A stretch of DNA of 64,000 bases from Clavibacter sepedonicus (GTDB taxonomy: Bacteria; Actinomycetota; Actinomycetes; Actinomycetales; Microbacteriaceae): contig NC_010407.1 in NCBI RefSeq assembly GCF_000069225.1, positions 1,736,001 to 1,800,000 of the forward strand, in the 5' to 3' direction. The notes below the pieces were generated by a model. That model was not told the DNA's origin. It saw only the letters and a list, made by a program, of their open reading frames with translations, and made no database searches. The first letter of the stretch is position 1. Each line of letters opens with the position of its first letter. Made by a program: the position numbers and the translations under genes. Shown here in pieces: positions 44,311-53,935 of this stretch.

Positions 44311-45455
44311 GTCGTCGTCGTATGTCGACGACCATGACCAGCCCGCACGACGCCGCTCGCCCTCCGCCCATCCATTCCTGCGGCCCCGCCGACGGCCAAC
44401 GACTCCGTCGCCCTCGACTCGCGTCCCGAGCACCGTGTGCCGAATAGAGCGCAGGACCCCAGGACCCCAGGACCCCAGGACCCCAGGACCCCAGTGCCTC
44501 GCGGGTCGCAGGCACCTGAATCCTCATGATCGCGGCGTCGCGGCCACGCTCGTCATCGTCGACTGGGCTGAGGTCGGGGCCCGCGTCCTCGGATCGTCCA
44601 CCTCGCTCCCGCGGCGTCGGGCGCGTCCGGGGGCGCCCTCGCTCTCAAGTCGACGCGGTGCTCACGCCGCCGTGAGCACCCTCGTGGGCCTCCTGCTGGT
44701 GTGCATGTCGTTCGTGCCCCTGAAGCTCCTTGAGTCGCTGATGTCGGCATCGGACGGCGGCCGCGGAGATCGCCGGTCATGCCGCTCGACGGTATGGCAG
44801 GGGCGACGCGCAGTTGGACGGCGAGGGCTCGCGGGGCATGGGACCGTCCGGGACGCGGACGAGCGCCCGCCAGCTCCGCCAGTCGCACGAAGATCGATGA
44901 TCACGGCGAGGGAGGAGTCGCCCAAATAGGGATCTGCACTGATCTCCGGATGGCGGTCGACGTCTCGTCGGCTCCAGGAGTGCTGCTCACCCACGCCGTC
45001 GCCAGATGACCACGGCAGGCACCGAGGCTGCCAGTCCCGTGCTGTGCCCGCTGAGCCTGCTGGACCGCGGCGAGAAAGCTATCGGTCGTGGATATGGGAC
45101 AACCACACGTTGTTGTGAGGGAGAAACCCTTTCAAGCAGAGCGTCGCGAAGCGGAGCAGGATGTCCATTGAAGATGTTCGCGTAGCCAAGAATAGCGTCG
45201 CGCCACAAACCGAAAGCGGCGTCCTGCCCACTGGCCAATATAACGTATCGCCGGTAGAAGACCTCTTGATGAGATGTTGATTACGCGTTTCCCGCGCGAA
45301 AGCGCACGGCGCTCTCAGCCCGTGCCCGAGGCGCCTGAACCTGGGCAACGCGCGGGGATCCGGTGCTTTCAGGCATAGGTCCACTCATCTACTACCTCCT
45401 CCAGGAGCGCTCTCGAAGAGCAAGAGCTGTGGGACGATAGGCGCAGAGCGGGTAC
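44311..45455. other. Gene-poor interval with repeat and lower-GC remnant
   Basis: About 1.1 kb with no supported gene. It contains an 8-base tandem repeat (44453-44492) and, from about 45060 to 45300, a stretch of clearly lower GC. There the minus strand has an open run from about 45280 to 44987 (HQEVFYRRYVILASGQDAAFGLW and on) that looks coding in composition but has no start context or known family; it may be a gene remnant. Confidence 0.5.
44453..44492. repeat. 8-base tandem repeat, five copies of AGGACCCC
   Basis: Five perfect contiguous copies plus a partial AG. The unit is not a multiple of three and does not lie in a supported gene. Confidence 0.9.
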
Positions 45456-45479
45456 ATGTCCAAGGTAGGAGTTCGTCGC

Positions 45480-46493
45480 ATGGGTCGAGCACCGGGAATG
45501 GTGGATGTGGCACAGATCGCCGGTGTCTCACACGTCACGGTCAGCCGGGTGCTCAACGGCCACCCGTCCGTGCGCCCGGAGACCCGCGCTCGTGTCGAGG
45601 CCGCCATCGCGCAGCTCGGTTACCGACGCAACACCGTGGCCCGGGCGCTGAAGTCCAAGAGGTCATCGACCATCGGCGTCGTCATGGCCGGTTCCGGTCT
45701 GTACGAACTCCCCCGCGTGCTGCTCGGCATCGAGACCACTGCACGAGCTGCCGGGTACGAGATCAACCTCGCGAGCTGGCAGGGCAGCGCCGCCTCCGAC
45801 CTCGCCGAGATGGTGCGGCGCCTGACGGACCAGTCCGTGGAGGGCGTCGCCGTGATCGCCGCCCGCCAGGTGGCCGTCGACGCCCTCTCCGATGTCGTGA
45901 CCGACGTCCCCATGAGCGTCGTGATGTCCGGCAGCGTCCCCAATCCCCGAGTGGGCTTCGTGGAACTCGACCAGGAGCTGGGTGCCCGGTTGGCTGTCCG
46001 TCATCTCCGAGACCTCGGCCATGAGCGGATCGTCCACCTCGCCGGGAACGCCGCGACCTTCGACGCGACCGCACGCGTGCAGGGTTGGCGCGATGAGCTG
46101 TCGTCGTCCCCCGACCTGCCGCAGGAGCTGCTGCAGGGTGACTTCACCGCGGCCAGCGGTTACAGCCTCACCTCGGATCTCGCGCGGAGCCCGGACGGCC
46201 TGCCGACGGCGATCTTCGCCGGCAACGACCTCATGGCGTTGGGCGCACTGGCCGCTCTCGCGGAGCTCGGACTGTCGGTTCCCGATGATGTCTCGCTCGT
46301 CGGGTTCGACGACATCGCCGGCGCGGACCACTTCATCCCGGCTCTCACGACCGTGCGTCAGGACTTCGAGACGCTGGGCAGCACCGCGATGGAGACGCTG
46401 CTGTCGACGATGTCCGGACAGGAGCCAGTCCGTCGGCAGATACCGCCGACGCTCGTGGTGCGGAAGAGCACCGCCGCACCGCGGCGCAGCTGA
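45480..46493 (+). CDS. LacI-family transcriptional regulator
   Basis: This 337-residue repressor has an N-terminal LacI helix-turn-helix ([21 protein letters not shown]) and hinge ([18 protein letters not shown]), followed by a periplasmic-binding-protein-like sugar-sensing domain. ATG 45480 has AGGAG eight bases upstream and is preferred to 45456. It converges with the GH43 gene and stands next to the hemicellulose transport operon, so it is the natural candidate to bind the ATGRCAACGT operators at 48166-48205. The inducer may be a xyloside or arabinoside; that is inference. Confidence 0.92.
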   Translation: MGRAPGMVDVAQIAGVSHVTVSRVLNGHPSVRPETRARVEAAIAQLGYRRNTVARALKSKRSSTIGVVMAGSGLYELPRVLLGIETTARAAGYEINLASWQGSAASDLAEMVRRLTDQSVEGVAVIAARQVAVDALSDVVTDVPMSVVMSGSVPNPRVGFVELDQELGARLAVRHLRDLGHERIVHLAGNAATFDATARVQGWRDELSSSPDLPQELLQGDFTAASGYSLTSDLARSPDGLPTAIFAGNDLMALGALAALAELGLSVPDDVSLVGFDDIAGADHFIPALTTVRQDFETLGSTAMETLLSTMSGQEPVRRQIPPTLVVRKSTAAPRRS

Positions 46494-46514
46494 GCTGTCG
46501 CGAACAGGTCCTGC

Positions 46515-48125
46515 TCACTGCCCGGCGGCGATGACGGGGCGGAGCGTCAGTGCGGTCGCCCGGTCTGTGAGAGGCACGTACTCGAACCAGGGGAAGTGAG
46601 CTGCATCGACCGTCTCCGGCCGGGTGCCTGTCGCGTGCAAGCCCACATGCACGCCCACGAATCCGCCGGCGTGCTCGGTGCTGAACCAGGCGCGAGGCAC
46701 CATGCCGATCGTCAGCCACTCGCTCTCACGTCCGTTCCAGTACGAGAACGAGTACGCGTCGAGATCCCCGACCACCCGGAGGGTCGCCTCGCCGTCATGC
46801 TCGAGCGCGATCTCGCCGCTGGTACCCGAGGTACCAGCGCGCTCGAACCGGACGATCCGCTTCCCGTCCGCATCCAGCGTCACGGCGAGCGTGGCGAAGT
46901 GGCGCTCGTCGTGGAACACCACCAGCCCCGCCTGCTCCGATGATGCCCGCTGGCGGAAGGACACGCTCGTCCGGGCTTCGAAGCACTGATGCTCCTGCCT
47001 GCGGGCAACGAAGGACGGTGTGCCGCTGCCCGAGAGCTCGGCAGGTGACACGGTCAGGGATAGCCCATCGCCCGTGTCATGGGCGTGATGCTGGAGAGGT
47101 CCCCGGAGGGTCCGCCACCCCTGCGGAAGGTCGGCGTCCGAGAAGCACTCCCGCTCCGGTTCGGGCTCGGAGATGCCGGGTACCCGCTCGTCACCGAGCG
47201 CGTCGGTCGGCCGCCGCTCGACCTCAGCGACCCGCCCGTGCCCCGGTGCCAGGAGGAGACCTGCATCCGTCCACTCGGCGGGCACGAGGAACACCTCGCG
47301 CCCCAGGGTGTGTGCACCGTCGACGGGGCGCGTGCCGAGGACGAGAGCCCACGTCTCACCCGTCGGGGTCTCCACCACGTCGGCATGCCCGACGTCCTGG
47401 ATGGGCGCATGCCGACCGAGGTGCCGGTGCGTGAGGAGCGGGCTACGCGGGTCGGTCCGGTAGGGGCCGGTGATCGTCTCGGATCGGGCGGCCGTCACCG
47501 CGTGGTTCCGTTCCGTCCCACCCTCAGCGGCGATGAGGTGGTAGACACCGTCGTGCTTGTAGATGTGCGGCGCTTCTGCCCACGCACCGGCGATGGCTCC
47601 GTTCCAGAGCACGTGCAGGGGCCCGATCAGCTGCAGACTCTCGAGGTCGAGCTCTTGCAGGTACAGCTCTGCGGGACCGCGCCGGTCGGGATCCTCAGCA
47701 TCTCGGCAGGCGGAGAACCAGCAGCGTCCGTCATCGTCGAAGAACAGCGACGGGTCGATGCCCTCGGCGTCCAGTATCACCGGCTGCGACCAGGGCCCTG
47801 CCGCGTTCCTGGCCGTCGTGACGAAGTTCATGCTGCCCCGCCGCTCACGGGCGACGGTCGACACGACGTAGAACACGCCGTCGTGGTGCCGGATGGTGGG
47901 CGCCCAGATGCCATCGGACATGTCCAGGCCCGAGAGGTCGATCTGTTCGGGCCGGTCGAGGACGTGCCCGATCGGCTCCCAGTTCACCAGGTCCCGGCTG
48001 CGGTGCACGGGGATCGCGGGCCAGTACGCGAACGAGGAGGTGACGAGGAAGAACTCCTCGCCCACGGCGCACACGGACGGGTCGGGGTTCAGCCCCGTGA
48101 GGACGGGGTTCCGGAAGGTGCTCAA
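46515..48125 (-). CDS. Glycoside hydrolase family 43 (beta-xylosidase / arabinofuranosidase)
   Basis: This 536-residue cytoplasmic enzyme has a five-bladed propeller with the catalytic acids in LNPDPSV (base Asp), EGIDPSLFFDDDG (pKa Asp) and AWAEAPHIYKHDG (acid Glu). A C-terminal concanavalin-like beta-sandwich starts near residue 330. It removes xylose or arabinose from hemicellulose oligosaccharides. I start at TTG 48125, where GGAG lies seven bases upstream and the protein opens STFRNPVLTG as in relatives; ATG 48161 falls in the operator region and has no ribosome-binding site. Confidence 0.9.
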   Translation of the reverse strand: MSTFRNPVLTGLNPDPSVCAVGEEFFLVTSSFAYWPAIPVHRSRDLVNWEPIGHVLDRPEQIDLSGLDMSDGIWAPTIRHHDGVFYVVSTVARERRGSMNFVTTARNAAGPWSQPVILDAEGIDPSLFFDDDGRCWFSACRDAEDPDRRGPAELYLQELDLESLQLIGPLHVLWNGAIAGAWAEAPHIYKHDGVYHLIAAEGGTERNHAVTAARSETITGPYRTDPRSPLLTHRHLGRHAPIQDVGHADVVETPTGETWALVLGTRPVDGAHTLGREVFLVPAEWTDAGLLLAPGHGRVAEVERRPTDALGDERVPGISEPEPERECFSDADLPQGWRTLRGPLQHHAHDTGDGLSLTVSPAELSGSGTPSFVARRQEHQCFEARTSVSFRQRASSEQAGLVVFHDERHFATLAVTLDADGKRIVRFERAGTSGTSGEIALEHDGEATLRVVGDLDAYSFSYWNGRESEWLTIGMVPRAWFSTEHAGGFVGVHVGLHATGTRPETVDAAHFPWFEYVPLTDRATALTLRPVIAAGQ

Positions 48126-48165
48126 GGTGGGACTCCAAGCGATGATGATCGGCGTCTTCATAACG

Positions 48166-48205
48166 ATGACAACGTGAACACTTGACAGTATGGCAACGTT
48201 TTCAT
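48166..48205. promoter_or_regulatory. Paired LacI-type operators in the GH43 / sugar-ABC divergent region
   Basis: Two 16-base sites, ATGACAACGTGAACAC (48166-48181) and ATGGCAACGTTTTCAT (48190-48205), share ATGRCAACGTKnnCAY with centres 24 bases apart. The second is a 6-of-8 palindrome around AACGTT. A perfect -35 box TTGACA (48182-48187) for the transporter operon lies between them. The layout suggests one repressor dimer pair controlling both divergent genes. Confidence 0.6.
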
Positions 48206-48272
48206 CACCATGGGAGCACGCACCCGGAGGCCGAGCATCCCCTCGCCCCGAACACGTCGAAGGAGATGTGAC

Positions 48273-49634
48273 ATGTCAGCACCGCGCCACCCCGCACGCC
48301 GATCGGCCCCGGAGGCCCGTCGACGCCGCCCCCTGGTCATGGCCCTCGCCACGGCCGGAGCCCTCGCCCTCTCGCTCTCCGCCTGCTCCGCTGGCGGCGG
48401 GGATGGCGACACCTCGGCCGACGGCCCGGTGACCCTGGACTTCTGGACCTACTCCGTCAAGGGCAACGACCCCAAGGCACAGGCCATCGTCGACCGCTAC
48501 AACGAGCTCAACCCCGACGTGACCGTCAAGCTCTCCGAGGTCGGCGGCACCGCCGACACCTCCTCGAAGCTGCTCGCCGCGGACCGCGCCGACGAGACCC
48601 CCGACATCGTCCAGGTCGAGTACCGGGCCCTGCCGTCGCTCGTCGTCGCCGGTGTCGTGAAGGACATCACCGACGACGTCGCCGACGCGAAGGACGATGT
48701 CGCGGACAACATCTGGGACCTCACCACGTTCGACGATCGCGTCTACGGGGTCCCGCAGGACATCGGCCCGGCCATGTTCACGTACCGCAAGGACCTCTTC
48801 GAGCAGTACGGCGTGGAGGTCCCCACCACATGGGCCGAGTACGCCGACGCCGCCGAGAAGATCCACACGGCCGATCCGACGGTCTACATCTCCAGCTTCG
48901 ACCCGGGCGAGTTCCAGTTCTTCGCCGCGCAGGCCGCCCAGGCCGGCGCCGAGTGGTGGACCAACGACGGCGACACCTGGAAAGTCGGCATCGACAGTGA
49001 GGAGTCGCTCGCGACCGCCGACTTCTGGCAGGACCTCGTCGAGCGCGACCTCGTCAAGGTCGAGGCCCTCGTCACCCCGGAGTGGAACGCGGAGATCAAC
49101 GACGGCAAGGTCCTCTCCTGGGCCGCAGCGTCCTGGGTGCCCAGCGTCATCAACGCCGTCGCTCCCGACACGGCGGGCAAGTGGGAGTCCGCGCCTCTCC
49201 CCCAGTGGACCGAGGGGGACGCATCCGTCCCGTTCGTCGGAGGATCCGCCTACCTGGTACCGGAGAAGTCCTCCGACGCCGAGGCCGCCGCGAAGTTCGC
49301 GACCTGGCTGTCCACCTCCGACGAGGGCTCGAAGCTCCTGCTGAGCCTCGACCTGTACCCCGGCGGAAACGGCGGCCGTGAAGCCACAGCCAAGAGCGCC
49401 CCGCCGGCGCTCATGCCCGACCAGGCGGACTTCTACCAGATCGCCGACCAGGTCATCGAGGACACCACCATCCCCGTCACCTGGGGTCCGAACGTCAACG
49501 TCGCGCAGACCGTCTTCAACGACGCCATGAACGCCGCCGCCCTGAAGGGCACGTCGTTCCGCGACGTCTACACCGCCACCCAGGACGCGGTCGTCGCCGA
49601 CCTCGAGAAGACCGGCTACTCCGTCGAGAAGTAG
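48273..49634 (+). CDS. Sugar ABC transporter substrate-binding lipoprotein (CUT1 family)
   Basis: This 453-residue protein has a signal peptide with lipobox (LSLSAC) near residue 38 and a MalE-like extracellular binding domain (DFWTYSVKGNDPKAQAIVDRYNELNP, later TWGPNVNVAQTVF). It delivers oligosaccharides to the two permeases encoded downstream. ATG is preceded by AAGGAG. The neighbourhood (GH43, GH31) points to xyloglucan or xylo-oligosaccharide. No ATPase gene is present; CUT1 systems in actinobacteria commonly borrow a shared MsiK-type ATPase encoded elsewhere. Confidence 0.92.
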   Translation: MSAPRHPARRSAPEARRRRPLVMALATAGALALSLSACSAGGGDGDTSADGPVTLDFWTYSVKGNDPKAQAIVDRYNELNPDVTVKLSEVGGTADTSSKLLAADRADETPDIVQVEYRALPSLVVAGVVKDITDDVADAKDDVADNIWDLTTFDDRVYGVPQDIGPAMFTYRKDLFEQYGVEVPTTWAEYADAAEKIHTADPTVYISSFDPGEFQFFAAQAAQAGAEWWTNDGDTWKVGIDSEESLATADFWQDLVERDLVKVEALVTPEWNAEINDGKVLSWAAASWVPSVINAVAPDTAGKWESAPLPQWTEGDASVPFVGGSAYLVPEKSSDAEAAAKFATWLSTSDEGSKLLLSLDLYPGGNGGREATAKSAPPALMPDQADFYQIADQVIEDTTIPVTWGPNVNVAQTVFNDAMNAAALKGTSFRDVYTATQDAVVADLEKTGYSVEK

Positions 49635-49641
49635 CGCCCCG

Positions 49642-49673
49642 GGGGCAGCCGCCGCCCAAGCGGCGGCTGCCCC
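49642..49673 (+). terminator. Intercistronic hairpin after the binding-protein gene
   Basis: A perfect 13-base stem (GGGGCAGCCGCCG / CGGCGGCTGCCCC) with a 6-base loop follows the stop by seven bases and lies before the permease genes. Such hairpins usually keep the binding protein more abundant than the permeases by partial termination or mRNA protection. Confidence 0.75.
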
Positions 49674-49718
49674 TCCCGCATCATCACCGATACCGTCGGC
49701 ACTCGAGTCTGGACACTG

Positions 49719-50681
49719 ATGTCATCTCCCCCCACCGCCATCGCGGCACCGGAACGCCCCACATCAGGGCGGTCCCGTCGCCGCCCGGCACGCCGAGGCG
49801 CGCTCACGCCGTGGATGTTCGCCAGCCCGGCGATCATCCTCTTCACCGCGTTCCTCGTCATCCCGATCATCTACGCGATCTACCTCAGCTTCCGTGGCTT
49901 CCGCGTCAGCGCCGGCGGTGCCTTCGGGCGCCGCGAGGAGACCTTCATCGGCGTGGAGAACTACGTCACCGCCCTCACGGACACCGAGTTCGTCGCCGGA
50001 CTCGGCAGGGTCCTGATGTACGGGGCCATCTCCATCCCGAGCGTGCTGGGCCTGGCGCTGCTGTTCGCGCTGCTGCTCGACACGCCCCGCGTGCGGTTCC
50101 AGAGCTTCGCCCGCACCGCGATCTTCCTGCCCTTCGCCGTCCCCGGCGTGATCGCGAGCCTGCTCTGGGGGTTCCTCTACCTCCCCAGCACCAGCCCCCT
50201 CAGCGACATCTCCCGCGCGCTCGGCGGTGGGGCATTGGACTTCTTCGGAACCCCGACGCTCTACTTCTCGCTCGCGAACATCGCGCTGTGGTCCGGCGTC
50301 GGCTTCAACATGATCATCATCTACACGTCCCTCCGGGCGATCCCGACCGAGATCTACGAGGCGGCCCGCATCGACGGCGCATCCGAGGTGCAGGTCGCGC
50401 TGCGCATCAAGGTGCCGCTCGTGGCGCCCGCGCTCGTGCTCACCGGCCTGTTCTCCGTCATCGGGACGCTGCAGCTCTACAGCGAACCGCAGACGCTCCG
50501 GCCGTTCACGCCCCGCATCTCCAGCACCTGGGTGCCGCTGATGAAGATCTACCAGGACGCGTTCACCAATGACAACCTGGGCGCCGCGGCAGCCGCATCG
50601 GTGATCCTCGCCGCCGCGATCCTGGCCTTCTCCTTGCTCGTGCTCCGCTTCTTCCAACGCCGGACCTTCGGAGACGCCTGA
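49719..50681 (+). CDS. Sugar ABC transporter permease 1 (CUT1 family)
   Basis: This 320-residue MalF-like inner-membrane protein has six hydrophobic segments and the EAA coupling loop EIYEAARIDGASEVQVALRIKVPLVAPAL. The frame is intact. The second permease start overlaps its stop by one base (TGATG). A basic N-terminal stretch precedes the first helix. Confidence 0.93.
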   Translation: MSSPPTAIAAPERPTSGRSRRRPARRGALTPWMFASPAIILFTAFLVIPIIYAIYLSFRGFRVSAGGAFGRREETFIGVENYVTALTDTEFVAGLGRVLMYGAISIPSVLGLALLFALLLDTPRVRFQSFARTAIFLPFAVPGVIASLLWGFLYLPSTSPLSDISRALGGGALDFFGTPTLYFSLANIALWSGVGFNMIIIYTSLRAIPTEIYEAARIDGASEVQVALRIKVPLVAPALVLTGLFSVIGTLQLYSEPQTLRPFTPRISSTWVPLMKIYQDAFTNDNLGAAAAASVILAAAILAFSLLVLRFFQRRTFGDA

Positions 50682-51587
50682 TGACCACCACGCTCCCTAC
50701 GTCTGCCACCGCCGTCGTCCGTACCGGCGACCGCCAGCCGCGAGTACGCCGGACGAGGGCGAAGCGGCCGCGCCTGGCCGCGACGGTCCTCATCCTGGGT
50801 GCGCTCTACTGCCTCATTCCCGTCGCCTGGGTCGTGATCGCATCCTCCAAGTCGCCGAGCGAGCTCTTCACCTCGTTCTCGTTCGCCCCCGGCACCGGGC
50901 TGCTCGACAACTTCGCGAACCTCAGCTCCTACGGCGGCGGGCAGTTCTGGCTCTGGTCCCTCAATAGCCTCCTCTACGCCGGAGTCGGCGCGGTCCTCTC
51001 GACCCTGATCTCCGCCATGGCCGGGTACGCGCTGTCCAAGTTCCGGTTCCGCGGAAGGGAAGCCCTCTTCTCCGTCGTGCTCGCCGGGGTGCTCGTCCCG
51101 GGCATCGTCCTCGCCGTCCCGCAGTACCTGCTGATGGCCGCGATCGGGCTGGCCGGCACGCACTGGTCCGTGCTCCTGCCGGTGCTGATCAACCCGTTCG
51201 GGATCTTCCTCTGCCGCGTCTTCGCCACCGCGGCCGTGCCCGAGGACACCCTCGAGGCGGCCCGCCTCGACGGCGCAGGCGAGGTGCGCATCTTCGGCCT
51301 CATCGCGCTGCCGATGATGGCCCAGGGCCTCGTGACCGTGTTCCTGCTGCAGTTCGTCGGCATCTGGAACAACTTCCTGCTGCCGTTCATCATGCTGTCG
51401 GACCAGGACAAGTACCCCCTGACGCTGGGGCTGTACACATTCCTCTCCAAGGGCGCCGGCGACACCTCCCTCCTACCCGCTGGTGATCATCGGCTCCGCT
51501 GTCTCCGTGATCCCGCTGATCGTCCTCGTGCTCGTCCTGCAGCGCTTCTGGCGAGCCGACCTGCTCGCCGGCGGGCTCAAAGGCTGA
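50681..51587 (+). pseudogene. Sugar ABC transporter permease 2 (CUT1 family), +1 frameshift near 51473
   Basis: A MalG-like permease with the EAA loop EDTLEAARLDGAGEVRIFGLIALP is intact to GAGDTSL, then the frame is lost. Dropping one C in TCCCTCC (51467-51473) restores YPLVIIGSAVSVIPLIVLVLVLQRFWRADLLAGGLKG and a stop at 51587, the expected C-terminal helix and tail, for 301 residues. The frame as it stands loses the last membrane helix and runs through the next gene to a TAG at 52897. The transporter is probably non-functional unless the base is an error or read by slippage. Confidence 0.85.
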
Positions 51588-51706
51588 GCCCGACTGCTCA
51601 GCTCCGTCCGTGCAGCCGACGCGTCTCGCCACCCCATGGAGGTCCAGCTCATGACCACCGCTCGACCCCACTCCCCCGCCACCTCGACCGACGACAGGAC
51701 GCAGCC

Positions 51707-53935
51707 ATGAAGTTCACCGACGGCTACTGGGAGATTCTCCCCGGCGTCACCGCGCTCTACGCGCAAGAGACCCACGACGTGTGGGAGCAGGGCGGCGGCC
51801 TCGTCGCGTACGCGCCCACCAAGCGCATCGAGAGCCGCGGCGACACCCTCAACCGGCCCCTGGTCACCGTCTCCCTCACCTCCCCCGCAGAGGGCGTGAT
51901 CCGGGTCCGCATCGAGCACCACCGCGGCACCCGCGGTCGTGGCGGCTTCTCCCTGCCGGGCGATCAGGGGCAGCGGGTGGGCGAAGCGACCGTCCTCGAC
52001 GGCATCGGCACCCTGACCAGCGGACCGCTCACGGCGACCGTGCGCGAGGGAGCGCCCTGGTCGCTGGAGTTCACCTCGGGCGGAACGCGCCTCACCGGTT
52101 CCGGCCATCGCTCCGTCGGCTACATGCGCGACGCAGCCGGCCGCGCCTTCGTCCACGAGCAGCTCGACCTCGGCGTCGGCGAGCACATCTACGGACTGGG
52201 CGAGCGCTTCGGCCCGCTCGTGAAGAACGGCCAGACCGTCGACATCTGGAACGCCGACGGCGGCACCTCCAGCGAGCAGTCCTACAAGAACATCCCCTTC
52301 TACCTCTCCGACCGAGGCTACGGCGTGCTCGTGGATGACCCGGGAGCGGTGTCGTTCGAGGTCGGCACCGAGACCGTCGAGCGTGTCCAGTTCTCTGTCG
52401 AGGGCGAAGTGCTGGAGTACCTCGTCATCGCCGGCCCTACCGGCAAGGACGTGCTCGAGCGGTACACGGCCCTGGCCGGTCGTCCAGCAATCGTGCCCGC
52501 GTGGAGCTATGGCCTCTGGCTCACCACGAGCTTCACCACCGTCTACGACGAGGACACCGTCAACTCCTTCATCGACGGCTTCGCCGAGCGCGATCTGCCG
52601 CTGTCCGCCTTCCACTTCGACTGCTTCTGGATGCGCGAGTTCAACTGGACCGACTTCGTCTGGGACCCCCGCGCGTTCCCCGACCCCGACGGCATGCTCC
52701 AGCGCCTGCACGACCGCGACCTCAGGGTGTGCGTCTGGATCAACCCCTACATCGCCCAGCGCTCGCGACTGTTCGACGAGGCCGCCGCCGCCGGCTACCT
52801 CGTGCGGAAGCCCGACGGCGACGTCTGGCAGTGGGACATGTGGCAGGCCGGCATGGCACTCGTCGACTTCACCGACCCCGACGCGGTCACCTGGTAGCAG
52901 GGCTACCTGCGCCAGCTCGTCGCGCAGGGGGTCGACTCGTTCAAGAGCGACTTTGGCGAGCGGATCCCGACCGACGTCGTCTGGCACGACGGCAGCCACC
53001 CCGAGGCCATGCACAACCTCTACGCGCAGCTCTACAACCAGGCCGTGCACGAGGTACTCGTCGAGGAGCGCGGCGAGCGGGACGCGGTGGTGTTCGCCCG
53101 GTCTGCGACCGTCGGCGGCCAGGCGATGCCCGTGCACTGGGGTGGCGACAACTCCTCCAGCCACGTCTCCATGGCCGAGACCCTCCGTGGTGGCCTCTCG
53201 CTCTCCATGGGCGGGTTCGGCTTCTGGGCGCATGACATGGGCGGCTTCGAAGGGCTACCCGATGCCGGCGTGTTCAAGCGGTGGCTCGCGTTCGGGCTGC
53301 TGTCCTCGCACTCCCGGCTGCACGGGTCCAGCTCGTACCGGGTGCCGTGGCTGTTCGACGAGGAGGCCGTCGACGTCACGCGGTCCTTCACGAAGCTCAA
53401 GCTCTCGCTCATGCCGTACCTTTTCCAGGCCGGCGTCGAGGCCCACGAGCGCGGTGTGCCCGTGATGCGCCCGATGGCGCTCGAGTTCTTCGACGATCGC
53501 GCGGTCACCCACCTCGACACGCAGTACATGCTCGGCGGCGACCTCCTGGTCGCCCCGGTGTTCGCCGCCGACGGGACCGCCGACTTCTACCTCCCGCACG
53601 GCCGCTGGACGAACTGGTTCACCGACGAGGTCGTCGACGGCGGCACGTGGCGCACAGAGAGGCACGGGTTCGACACTCTTCCGCTGTACGTGCGCGAAGG
53701 GGCGATCATCCCGGTCGGTAGCCGCGACGATCGGCCTGACTATGACTACCTCGACGGCCTGGCGCTCCACGTCTTCCCTGGTCCGGAAGGCACGTCCGAT
53801 GTCACCATCACGGACGCGCGCTCGACCGAGGCGACGACGTTCAGCGTCGAGCGCCGGGGCGGATCCCTCACGGTCATCCCCCCGCTGGGGGCCTCGGCAC
53901 CCCGTGCCGTCGTGCGCGGAGCACGGTCGAACTGA
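51707..53935 (+). pseudogene. GH31 alpha-xylosidase (YicI type) interrupted by an in-frame TAG at codon 397
   Basis: The 742-codon frame aligns throughout with E. coli YicI, which removes xylose from xyloglucan oligosaccharides (isoprimeverose). Codon 397 is TAG (52895-52897) in DPDAVTW-stop-QGYLRQLV. The nucleophile Asp415 (SFKSDFGERIP) and acid/base Asp481 (HWGGD) both lie beyond it, so the 396-residue product cannot be active. Sequence after the stop is well conserved, so the change is recent. ATG 53009 could restart a 308-residue fragment lacking the nucleophile. One substitution (from TGG or TAC, for example) would explain it. Confidence 0.9.

Noticed and set aside
50681..52897. 738-codon transporter-glycosidase fusion gene
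   Set aside because: The permease tail exists in the +1 frame with its own stop at 51587, and the alpha-xylosidase has its own ATG at 51707. The continuity is a product of the frameshift.
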